The translations under genes and the position numbers were made by a program. Shown here piece by piece: positions 55,454 through 64,000 of a stretch of 64,000 bases of DNA. Position 1 is the stretch's first letter. Each line of letters starts with the position of its first letter. Under the pieces are notes generated by a model. That model was not told the origin of the DNA. It was given only the letters and a program-made list of their open reading frames with translations, and searched no databases. The DNA comes from Macrocystis pyrifera (taxonomy: Eukaryota; Sar; Phaeophyceae; Laminariales; Laminariaceae). The stretch spans positions 9,353,665 to 9,417,664 of the forward strand of contig JASSKH010000025.1 in NCBI GenBank assembly GCA_031763025.1. Direction: 5' to 3'.

Positions 55454-56598
55454 CTGTGGTATTTTCCTACTACTTGTATATACGAAAAACGGTACCAGGT
55501 ACAAAAAAAGTGGTCTCTCATCTGTTTACAGCAGTATAGAGCACTTAGGTTGTCTCTCACGCTTCGATAAAATGTCAACGTGGTCTCTCGCGTGTCACGC
55601 GTTGTCGCGTGTGAGCGTAGCTCGCCCACGTGCCCACGGCGCACAGCTGGTGGTTCTCTTCCATGTTCAAGCCGATGATCAATTGCTCATAGCTGGTATA
55701 CTATTATTTGTCGTATAACACCTGGTACAGCAGTAGCGCTAGTTGACGTGACAACAGGGCATTGCTACCTAGACAGGAGTGACGCAGCAGCAGCAGGCCC
55801 AAGCACCACAGGCCAAGACAAGCACCTGCTCGGCTACAGCAGCAGTACATGCTCGAATTGCTGCTGCTTGTCTCTGTTACCCTATACCAGGTATACGACT
55901 GACCTGCTGCTCATGATGGTGGGCGCCATCCGTACACGAGCTCCATGCCCGAACACCATTTGGCGAACAAGTGAAGCCATGTTGACGAAAGAAAAATCGA
56001 CCCGCGCCTACTGTAGCTCCCGAAGTTTCCCAAGGCCGCGCGCTCAATGGATACCTGGGGCGATGCACACGACGTAGGCGAGGAAGATGGTTGCTGGCGT
56101 GCAGGCAGCAGAACAGGTCGTTGAAGACTGGAGAGTGTCACGTTATATTCACTTGGGGCGAGACTATCGAACATGTGCGATGGACGATTTTTCGTGAAGG
56201 AAGATCAATGCACACGTACGGCAGCGATATGTATGTTTTCTGCGAGGCTTTCCCTCCGTGCCGTCTCACCGGTGCTATCTTTATCTGAGGGGCACAGAGC
56301 TGCCAGAACAGTGCAGCGGACGTAGACGACACAACACAAAGGATGATGCACCGTGCACTGCTGTACACGCCCAAGGTTTACATATATCTTGATTGGCCGA
56401 ATTTCAACGGGGGACTGTGTTTGTAGCCCCTATTCAATCTTAGCGTTTGCCTTTTCAGGGCAGGCCACTTCTGCTGTACTGCTGTGCTTGTGGGCTACGT
56501 GGGAGCATCAGAGCTTTTTCCGAGGCTCGGAGTACTGCCCACTACTTGAAGTACCTGGAACTCCTATCTCCCAGCCGCCGAGATAGTACTGCGTAGCC
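55454..56598. other. Upstream region of the DEAD-box helicase exon
   Basis: Holds the presumed promoter. Three TACCAGGTA/TACCTGG-type motifs and several ACAGCAGTA strings occur; the nearest TACCTGG is 49 bases before the ATG. No other exon is supported. Confidence 0.35.
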
Positions 56599-56829
56599 AT
56601 GAGGAACAAGCGAAAGCGGGTAGAGCGAGAGCCAGTAGCGGCCCCAGTCGACGAAGATGAGGAGGTGGCCGAACTGGAGGAGCAAGTCTTGGCAACAGCA
56701 CCGGCGCGTGGAACACAGCCGTTCATGGAATCTGCGGGTGACAGAGAGAAGTTTTCCACCTTGCCGCTGTCGCAGCACACTATAAGAGGGCTGGGCGATG
56801 GAGGCTTCAGGACCATGACTGAGATACAG
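56599..56829 (+). CDS. DEAD-box RNA helicase (Dbp4/DDX10-like), first exon
   Basis: 77 codons from the ATG to donor CAG|GTTTGC, phase 0. An N-terminal basic patch (MRNKRKRVEREPVAAPVDED) and an acidic helix (EEVAELEEQVLATAPARGTQ) precede the family's pre-Q segment FSTLPLSQHTIRGL. The Q-motif start follows (GFRTMTEIQ). Dbp4/DDX10 proteins act in early 18S rRNA processing in the nucleolus, and plant homologues share the ELxxxI..PPRG..PL..F..LPIS pattern. Has1/DDX18 is the next best fit. The ATP-binding and DEAD exons should lie downstream on the plus strand, but none is recognisable before 64,000. Either the first intron exceeds 7 kb or this is an isolated exon fragment. Confidence 0.75.
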
Positions 56830-57440
56830 GTTTGCGGCGTGTTTTGGTGTCTACTCCTCAGTATTGAAATGCTGACAGTCCAGTGGTTGCGACGGTCTCA
56901 CACCGCCCGTGCCCCTAATCTAATACCAGGTATTTTGGTTGCTGGCGTATGTATGTATGTTGTGTCGGCCGCACCTAGTGCGAAGGCATGGTATTACGTA
57001 GGCTATTAATGCATTACGGTGTGTTATCTCTGTGTCGTAGTCTGTGACCACAGAGCTCGTATCTTTCTAGGGTGAAGAATCAGCACGGACACTGGGCTTG
57101 CTGGATGTCGACGAGTAGAAGAACGGTTTAATGTGAAGAACACACACACACACACACTCTGCTGGTTGTTGTACTGCTGTTGCTGTCATCTCTCTGACGT
57201 GCTATACCAGAACCAGTGTATGATATCATGTACCGGAACATGCGTACTCGTACAGCGTACGTATCCGTAGTACACATCATACCAGGTGTACAATACCAGT
57301 CTGACATATACATATTACCTGGTAGGTGAGAGCTACAAGGAGCTTCTGTTCGCGGGCGGCCTACGCCGCCCGCTACGCTCGCTCAGGAAGGAAAAGTACA
57401 TCAAATTATGCGAAGCGGGCAGCTCTGTTCCATTTCATGA
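56830..57440 (+). other. Intron (proposed) with dispersed repeat family 3
   Basis: Copy of family 3 at about 56,935-57,150 (CCGCACCTAGTGCGAAGGCA, TGACCACAGAGCTCG, CAGCACGGACACTGG), an (AC)n tract and two TACCWGGTA motifs. GGCGGCCTACGCCGCCCGCT near 57,355 forms a small hairpin that is repeated in part near 59,460 (GTCGCGGGCGG). Confidence 0.4.
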
Positions 57441-57730
57441 CGGCGTCCCCGGTGGCTTGGTAGGTGGTCCGCGTGCCTATCAAGATCAATTTCGTGGGTT
57501 CAAGTCTCAACGAGTGCACGCTCGTAGGGACTTTTTCTTGCATAAATAATTAATATGCGGAAGCGCGAGAGCGTGAGCTATAGCTAGATTCGATGAAAAT
57601 CGACGAGCGGTGGGAATGCTGAACCCTATGCGCGACAAAAAATAAAGGCACGTACCGGGGGGGAGAAGGGACGACATCTGTGACCACGGCTTGCCCAGAA
57701 GATCGCCGAGGGTAAAACCTCCTACGAGTT
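57441..57730 (+). mobile_element. SINE family 1, left part, split by a fold-back element
   Basis: Head and body as at 7,175 up to CTCCTACGAGTTA. The missing 3' part (GGCTGGAAAGTAAAAGTGAT plus A tail) is found at 59,327-59,371, beyond the fold-back element. Confidence 0.88.
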
Positions 57731-59326
57731 AGACCTATGCCAATGGGAAAGCGAAGTATCAATAAAAAGTTTGAATTCCAAAAATACCCGCCAATTTTTT
57801 TTAGAGCACGCTTCCTATGGGTACGTTTAAAAAAAAAAAGTTCCTAAGACCTATGCCAATGGGAACGCGAAGTTCAAAAGTTTTCTTTCAAAAATATTGC
57901 TTTAAAAAACAGCCGAAAATATCCTCGTACCGCGGCTGTGGGAAAAAAGGGCTTTTTCTAACGGCTGCAGGCGGCGCAATTTGTATGATCTCGTTGCAAA
58001 TTTATCAACACGCTGATAAAAATCAGCTCGTGCCACGATAGACGCTCGATCTCGATATAGACTCAGCCCACGGCCAACCCGCTTGGTGTCGGGCAAGGCC
58101 AACGAGTATAGATGATGGCATCGAAGATAGAAAGTAGATAAATGCGCTAGGGGGCGAGAGCTTGCCGGCGGCGTCCTGCGGTACCCTCCCAAACCTGAAA
58201 AAGAGCCTGCTTTTTGCCATTCGAGGCCGATCGAGAATTTTTGTCTTCTGTTTGGTACACACCAGCGGCTAATTGTTCTTTATCGTACGCCTGGCCAGCG
58301 CCCGCCACACGTCACTGGCCATTGTGTGAAGACGGTGACCCAAGGGTGGGTCGGAGCCCCTAACGAGCGCACTCCGTTCAGAATTCATGACGCAATCGTT
58401 GGTTTTGTCGATCGATGTCTGTCGAGGACTCGGAATCTCGCCGCTTCGAACCAAAGATCGGCCTGAGTTTTTCTCGAGCCGATCTTGGCCCAACATCGGC
58501 CCCAGGTTTGCTTTTTTCGGGCTTTTCCTAAAGTTGGGAACTTTTTTTTTTTTTAAACGTGCCCATAGGAAGCGTGTTCTTAATTTTTTCGGCGGGGATC
58601 TTTGGAATTCAAACTTTTTATTGATACTTCGCTTTCCCATTGGCGGGGCCGATGTTGGGCCAAGATCGGCTTGAGAAAAACTCAGGCCGATCTTTGGTTG
58701 GAAGCGGCGAGATTCCGAGTCCTCGACAGACATCGATCGACAAAACCAACGATTGCGTCATGAATTCTGAACGGAGTGCGCTCGTTAGGGGCTCTGACCC
58801 ACCCTTGGGTCACCGTCTTCACACAATGACCAGTGACGTGTGGCGGGCGCTGGCCAGGCGTACGATAAAAAAACAATTAGCCGCTGGTGTGTACAAAACA
58901 TAAGACAAAAATTCTCGATCGGCCTCGAATGGCAAAAAGCAGGCTTTTTTTCAGGTTTGGGAGGATACCGCAGGACGCCGCTGGCAAGCTCTCGCCCCCT
59001 AGAGCATTTATTCACTTCCTATCTTCGATGCCGTCATCTATACTCTTTGGCCTTTTGCCCGACACTAAGCGGGTTGGCCGTGGGCTGAGTCTATATCGAG
59101 ATCGAGCATCTATCGTGGCACGAGCTGATTTTTATCAGCGTGTTGACAATTTGCAACGAGAGAATACAAATTGCGCCGCCTGCAGCCGTTAGAAAAAAAG
59201 GGAAAATCAACCATTTTTCCCCTTTTTTCCCACAGCGGCGGTACGAGGATATTATCGGCTGTTTTTTTTAAGCAATATTTTTGAAAGAAAACTTTTGGAC
59301 TTCGCGTTTCCATTGGCATAGATTTA
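57731..59326. mobile_element. 1.6-kb fold-back element with A-B-A'-B' structure
   Basis: Four blocks: A 57,731-57,846, B 57,847-58,503, A' about 58,524-58,644 (A inverted), B' 58,645-59,326 (B inverted). B and B' align for about 660-680 bases with scattered differences. The outer ends are CTATGCCAATGG and its complement, and an internal AGACCTATGCCAATGGGA stands at the A/B border. Sited inside a SINE with TTA at both junctions (GAGTTA|GACC and AGATTTA|GGCTGG), which fits a 3-base target duplication. ORFs in the arms are mirrored in both arms and carry no transposase motif. Confidence 0.85.
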
Positions 59327-59371
59327 GGCTGGAAAGTAAAAGTGATGATTAAAAAAAAAAAAAAAAAAAAA
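59327..59371 (+). mobile_element. SINE family 1, right part (3' end and A tail)
   Basis: GGCTGGAAAGTAAAAGTGAT, GATT and about 21 A. Completes the SINE begun at 57,441. Confidence 0.85.
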
Positions 59372-61796
59372 TTGTAGTTGCAAACTGGCGACTTGATAAT
59401 GCCGAGTCCCGCCGCCATGGTTGAGGAGAAAACAGCTTGGACGCCACATACGCTTCGTGTCGCGGGCGGTTTTCCGCTACGCTCGCTCACATGCCGTACG
59501 TACGTACATACCCCACGTAGGCTACGTATTTTCTTTCTTTCGATATGCTCTATGTCTGTACTCGCATGTACGAAAGATAAAGCACAGCACGGCACAGCAG
59601 ATATATACCAGGTATGTATATAAAACTCAAGAAAATCGCGATATTTGACCTTTAGAGCCAAATTATGTGCCTCACGAGTTTTATACGGACGTCGGGTCAT
59701 AGGCGATATTTTCGCGATACGTGGTCCGCAACACACAAATATATGCCTGGGGGTTTTTTGCCCCAAGCGTATACTTGTGATCTCTTTTTGTTGGTAGAGC
59801 CGAATTTGGCAGACAAAATTGAAAACAGCCTATCCCCTCTACTCGGTCATCCGATCATTACCCCCTGCCAGCAAGCACCACAACAGCAGCAGCAGTGGTG
59901 GCCGCCACGACCTGGTTGAATGAGTACGGCAGACGGGTGATCCCTTGGTCGGGGAGAGGCGGATGCACGGGATGCCCCGGTTCAGCGGCACCAGCACAGC
60001 ATCCAGTGCTCTGCCTGGGCGTCTTTCTGCCGGAGTTGCCCCAAACCCAAGTCCCCAACAAGGCACGCCCCACCTCATCCGGGAACAAGCGGGTAGCACC
60101 AACCCCACCTTTAGTTTTTGGCGAACACGTCTCAGCGCGAGCACGAGACGCGTCCGAGCTGCGCCCTCGGCTATGCCAAGAGCCAAGTCCATGGTGTACG
60201 CGGGCGCTGCAGCCTGCCGAGCTACGTGGAGAAGCAGCTGCAGCAGCAGCAGCGACGTCCTCCAGCCCATGCGGTATTCTACGTGTTTGTGCACTTGCTG
60301 ACTATTTTAATTTCACCCATGTTTTATCTCACATTGTTCTGGCAAAAAACCGGATATTGAGTTTTATGTCAAGGGATTTGCGTGTACGAAAATCGCGATA
60401 TTGAATTCGGCGCAAAGAGACGAAATATCACCCTCTCTTGAGTTTTATATATGTCTAGCAGCACCGCCAAAACAATGAAAATGAAACCGACAAAATCGGG
60501 AAGAAAAAAATCCCCGTCCCCTCTGGTGTAATAATTTCCTGCCTGATTGGAACACCTTACACCGGTCAAAAACAAAGAAAAAAAAAAAATCAAACAGCAG
60601 AGCTTCTCTCTCAGCCTCGTACGCCGCCCGCCCCTCTCGCGACGACCTCGCCACCGATTCGGTCCGGGCAAAGCTTCCCTCACTCTCTGCCACAGTGAGC
60701 CCCATCGCCCGCCTCGCGTGAAGGCCGGTGCTCACCGTGGCCGTCGTTCGCCAGCTAGACAATGTTGGTGCTCAGACCGCGTACCTCTCTCTTTGACCTT
60801 CAAGCCCGGTCGCAAAAAATAAGCGCCGCTTGAATCTTATCTTGCAATCCCGAACGACCCTTATACACTCGTAGATACTCTATCAGAAACCACAAATGGA
60901 GGCCAGACAGAGCCCATTCATGCTTCCCTCGTGTCTCGAGGCACACGCGACGCCTAGCCACGAAAACGGCGACCGCGCTCCTTGCAACCCCCTCTCTACC
61001 CGCCACCATCCGCCGACACCCGCGACGGTGCCGGGTTCGCCCGCGATGCCGTGCTCCGAGTACGCGCACGCACACGAAACGAAATAAGAAAAAAGGAAAG
61101 AAGGACTAGAAGTGCCAAGAGAAATGGAGAAAAGAAAAAACCGCTGGCAAGTTCCGGCAAGTAATAAAAGGAGGCGATTCCCAAGTGGGAGCTCTGAGAG
61201 GCCAGGGATGTACCAACCGAGCACGCTCAGAGCGTGAGATATCTATAAGTAGTTCTATGCTGGCGTTTCTGTGGCCCAAGTGATGTACTGCTCCATTTAA
61301 TAATACAATAGTAGTTGCTGGCCTGTTTCTCTGCTGTTAACAATAGGTGTGGCGTTGCGCCTACTCGTACCATGCGCTGGGGGTACACCCGCTTCAGTAT
61401 CGGTGTGCAGTTTTACTGGAGACCGGACACCCGGGACTCAAGACTGCCCCCCCACTGCATATACCTACAGGCATGCAGCAAGCACAGAACACCGACTACG
61501 CATGGAAAAAAACAGGAAAGCTGACCCACAGTCCAAGCTGAGTTTCTTGTTTGATAATGGGTGGTGCGTATTACACTCCAGAAACATCAGTACTATAGTA
61601 CAGCAGTGTAGCCGGTCGCCAAGGTAGTCTATTAAAAGTGGTTACCCTCGAAAGCTACTATTTATATGAAATATTAATCTATTAATACGCAAGGTTGGTA
61701 CGTGAGTTCAACTCCGACGGTGGTGAGATTTTGACTCTGTCCCCGACAACATGGCAACTAACCAACCAAGGGCGTCCAGAACAATCTTTTGTGGAC
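59372..61796. other. GC-rich ORF-bearing stretch, nothing recognised
   Basis: At about 59,840-60,300 all frames are fairly open (up to 169 codons plus strand, 151 minus). The sequence is GC- and CAG-rich, so no frame can be preferred. A 63-codon ORF at 60,896-61,087 (MEARQSPFMLPSCLEAHATP) is also unassigned. AAATCGCGATATT recurs at 59,632 and 60,390 in similar surroundings. None of these is called as a gene. Confidence 0.3.
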
Positions 61797-61932
61797 ACCC
61801 CACGTCAGAAAAGGTCAGAATGGAAAAAAAAAAAAAACGGAGCGCTGTGATAAAAAAGGTCAGAATGAGAAAAAAAAAAGAAGCTGTGATCACAGCGCTT
61901 TTTCCAGTCTGACCTTTTTTGACGTGCGGGGT
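61797..61932. repeat. Imperfect palindrome (CACGTCAGAAAAGGTCAGA)
   Basis: CCCACGTCAGAAAAGGTCAG ... GCGCTGTGAT and ATCACAGCGC ... CTGACCTTTTTTGACGTGCGG are inverted copies around two A-rich stretches. It joins directly onto the repeat at 61,925-62,148 and may be its terminal structure. Confidence 0.7.
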
Positions 61933-62148
61933 GGGGGGGGTGTACTCATCATCATGCATGGCCGTAGTCGTATGACCACATACATAGACGCTCGCATCCC
62001 TACAATGCCGGGACGGAGCATGTCGGGTTTTCACCGACCAGGCAGACATTGCTTGCACCAAGCTTTGCGAAGCACCGTGAGGTGTTGGGCAGGTCGCATG
62101 AAGGGTTTATTCTACTAAGAACCGCTTTAGAGGCGGATTTTCTTGCAT
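61925..62148 (-). repeat. Dispersed repeat, inverted copy of the 21.6-kb unit
   Basis: Complement reads GCAAGAAAATCCGCCTCTAA, CTGCCTGGTCGGTGAAAACC, CCCGGCATTGTAGGGATGCG and a C-run end, as at 21,625-21,852. Confidence 0.7.
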
Positions 62149-62514
62149 ATGGATGACAGCATGAATGAATTGATTCATTTTCTGGTGTGGCCACTTCCAG
62201 AGACAGCAATGGGTTTACTGTGTAACTGCCTCGTGGGTGCCTCACCATATACACACTACGTGATACAATCATCTCCCTTATGCGGAGTAAAGGTTTTCCC
62301 CGCACAAAAATGATCTGACCGCCAGCGATGGTAACCGCCAAAAAAAAAAAAAAAAACGGTACCCTGGCTGTCTAGCTCACGCAGTGAGAGGCGTGTTTTA
62401 CAGCGTCGTCGCCAACCGACGCCAACCCAACCTATGTATACCAGATATATAATAGGGGGGGGAGGGTGTCGACAATAGACTGTCCCGGACGCCCTCGAAT
62501 CAACTGCTGAGTGC

Positions 62515-62690
62515 GCATAGCGTCGGTAGGCGCAATTCGACGCGAGTCGACGAAGGAACAAAAAGGAAGGGCTGAAGTCTTCTCGCGATTAAAATGAAGG
62601 TAGGCACGAACCCTGCTGGGGACGGGGGCGAATAGCCTGCTGTGTGACCCCGGATCTGAGTCACGACTATTAATATTACTATCAAGGAGC
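62515..62690 (-). repeat. Dispersed repeat family 2, inverted copy
   Basis: Complement has ATTAATAGTCGTGACTCAGA, TCCGGGGTCACACAGCAGGC, CTTCATTTTAATCGCGAGAA and CGTCGACTCGCGTCGAA. It carries no MITE, so it gives a second empty site. Confidence 0.7.
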
Positions 62691-63030
62691 GAGAAAAGAA
62701 GTGCGAAGATAATATTAAAAAAGAGTGTCTGCGCGAAAGAAATATTACGAGTTTTGCTCATCTATTTCCCCGTTACCAACGACTAATCAAGAAGCCTAGT
62801 CAAATTTGCACGAAAATGGCGAAGTTACGCATTTTCGGATGGCATATTGTAGAGCCATATTTTGTGTGATATGAGATTCGGCCGCTGCATTCTGTTCGCT
62901 GAAAACTCTCCGGACGCTTTGGATTGGCCAAGCTTGCCCCGAGAGTGGCCTCGGACCATGTCTGCTTCCGGCGGGGTTTGCGAGAAGAATTGTTGCCGCT
63001 GCACGCCACGGACTACTACTGCATGTATTG

Positions 63031-63047
63031 CGCTGCTGCTGCTGCTA

Positions 63048-63079
<32 letters not shown>

Positions 63080-63503
63080 GCTGCTGCAAGTAAGAGTGCT
63101 GCTTGCTGCAGTGCTGTTGCTGCAAGCGCTGCGGCTAGGAAGCACTGCGGTAAGCAAGCGCTGCTGCTGCTGCAAACATGCGCTGCTGCAAGCAAGCACT
63201 GCTTCACAAGCAAGCTCTGCTGCAAGCAAGAGAGCCGCCTCAATCAAGCGCTGCCGCAAGCGCTGTTGCAGACGCTGCTGCTGCTTTACTGCTGCTGGAA
63301 GCGCGTGTATCGTATCCTTGCCGCTACGCTCGTGATCTTCGCAACTACGACCCCTTTTCGGGCAGAGAGGGCAACCAAGAAGAAGGAGGGTGATCTTCTC
63401 GTGGTGGTGGCGCTGCTTGCACAGCGATAGTCAAGGAGCGCAATATAGACCGCACTTCTGCCTGTTCTGTTGGTGCTTGCTGCTTCTTACTGCTTCTGCA
63501 GCT

Positions 63504-63537
<34 letters not shown>

Positions 63538-63625
63538 GCTGCTGCTGCAGGTAGGAACTGCTGCTGTGTGCACGACTTCTGTTCTCCTCGCTTGGTCCTG
63601 AAGGTGCTGCCGCTGCTGCAATTGT
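63031..63625. repeat. CTG-rich tracts
   Basis: Two near-pure (CTG)n tracts with CTA interruptions (63,031-63,091 and about 63,505-63,550), joined by CTGC/GCAAG-rich sequence. The Leu-, Ala- and Cys-rich ORFs in every frame are repeat artefacts. Confidence 0.8.
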
Positions 63626-64000
63626 TATTTTTGGGAACGTAAGAAACCAATATTTAGCTTTTTTCCGTCTCCGATTATGCCCATGCCGAAAGGTTTTCGA
63701 TCATGATTATCTTTCGGACAAAAATCCTCGATAAACAAAAATATTATGCGCAGGCACTTTAATACATGGGAGAGAAAAAAAGAAAAGAAAAAGTGTAACG
63801 ACCACGCTAATTTTTTGCAGCGTAGCGACTCCGGATCTTCTTTACGTTCCTGCAAATCTCAGCCTGCCTTTCATAGTGTTTGTTTTCCTTTTTTTTAGTA
63901 CGCATACCAGGTACCTGTATCATAGTACAGCAGTACGTTTACGTACTGTATTGATAGTATTGGTTGCGATCCGGGGACACGCAGCAATAACCAAATTGCC

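Noticed and set aside
58269-58903. ORFs of 87-154 codons in the fold-back arms
   Set aside because: The same stretch occurs in both arms in opposite sense, no transposase motif is present and frames differ between arms.
59895-60404. 169-codon plus-strand and 151-codon minus-strand ORFs
   Set aside because: GC-rich sequence leaves several frames open at once and I could not find a domain, signal or splice structure to prefer one.
63016-63430. Leu-, Ala- and Cys-rich ORFs at the right end
   Set aside because: All three frames of CTG tracts are open; no single frame shows protein-like structure outside the repeat.

Overview
The window is nuclear DNA of a eukaryote. It has few genes and many repeats. 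Its genes are split by introns of 0.4 to several kb, and between them lie several families of small transposons. A first exon at 12.8 kb (minus strand) encodes an ER signal peptide ending in ASAF. That is the hallmark of plastid-targeted proteins in algae with red-derived secondary plastids, so a photosynthetic stramenopile is likely. Large introns and heavy repeat load would fit a brown alga, but this is inference. I see no bacterial operons, CRISPR array or rRNA.

The best-supported gene is a biotin synthase on the minus strand (51.05 to 42.61 kb). I resolved eight exons whose phases all match and which retain every cluster ligand. Its first, N-terminal exon was not found. Two introns appear to use GC donors, and a partial copy of the iron-sulfur exon lies in intron 2. 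A second minus-strand gene (33.5 to 25.6 kb) encodes an Ala/Lys-rich protein with two hydrophobic segments; I assembled it from six candidate exons. A third minus-strand gene is a small single-span plastid protein. Its exons at 12.8 kb and 5.3 kb match in phase and would be joined across a 7.5-kb intron. On the plus strand, 56,599-56,829 is the first exon of a DEAD-box RNA helicase (Dbp4/DDX10-like); the rest of that gene is not visible.

The repeats occur as follows. A degraded non-LTR retrotransposon with a C-terminal restriction-like endonuclease occupies 16.1-21.4 kb, and a 5'-truncated sister copy lies at 37.55-38.51 kb. A remnant of another non-LTR element lies near 23 kb. One tRNA-derived SINE family is present in six copies, and a second tRNA-like family lies at 36-40 kb. 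A ~105-bp MITE is present in eight copies. Two fold-back structures were seen, at 9.88-10.49 kb and 57.73-59.33 kb; the second splits a SINE. A GATC-rich repeat serves as the target of both a MITE and a SINE. Other content includes minisatellites, a 58-base C run, and TAA and CTG tracts.

The most unusual signal is a pair of short palindromes. TACCAGGTA/TACCTGGTA occurs 26 times by my hand count, where about 0.5 would be expected. TATTAATA occurs about 21 times, where about 1 to 2 would be expected. Comparing copies of the repeats suggests that at least some of these were inserted into older sequence.
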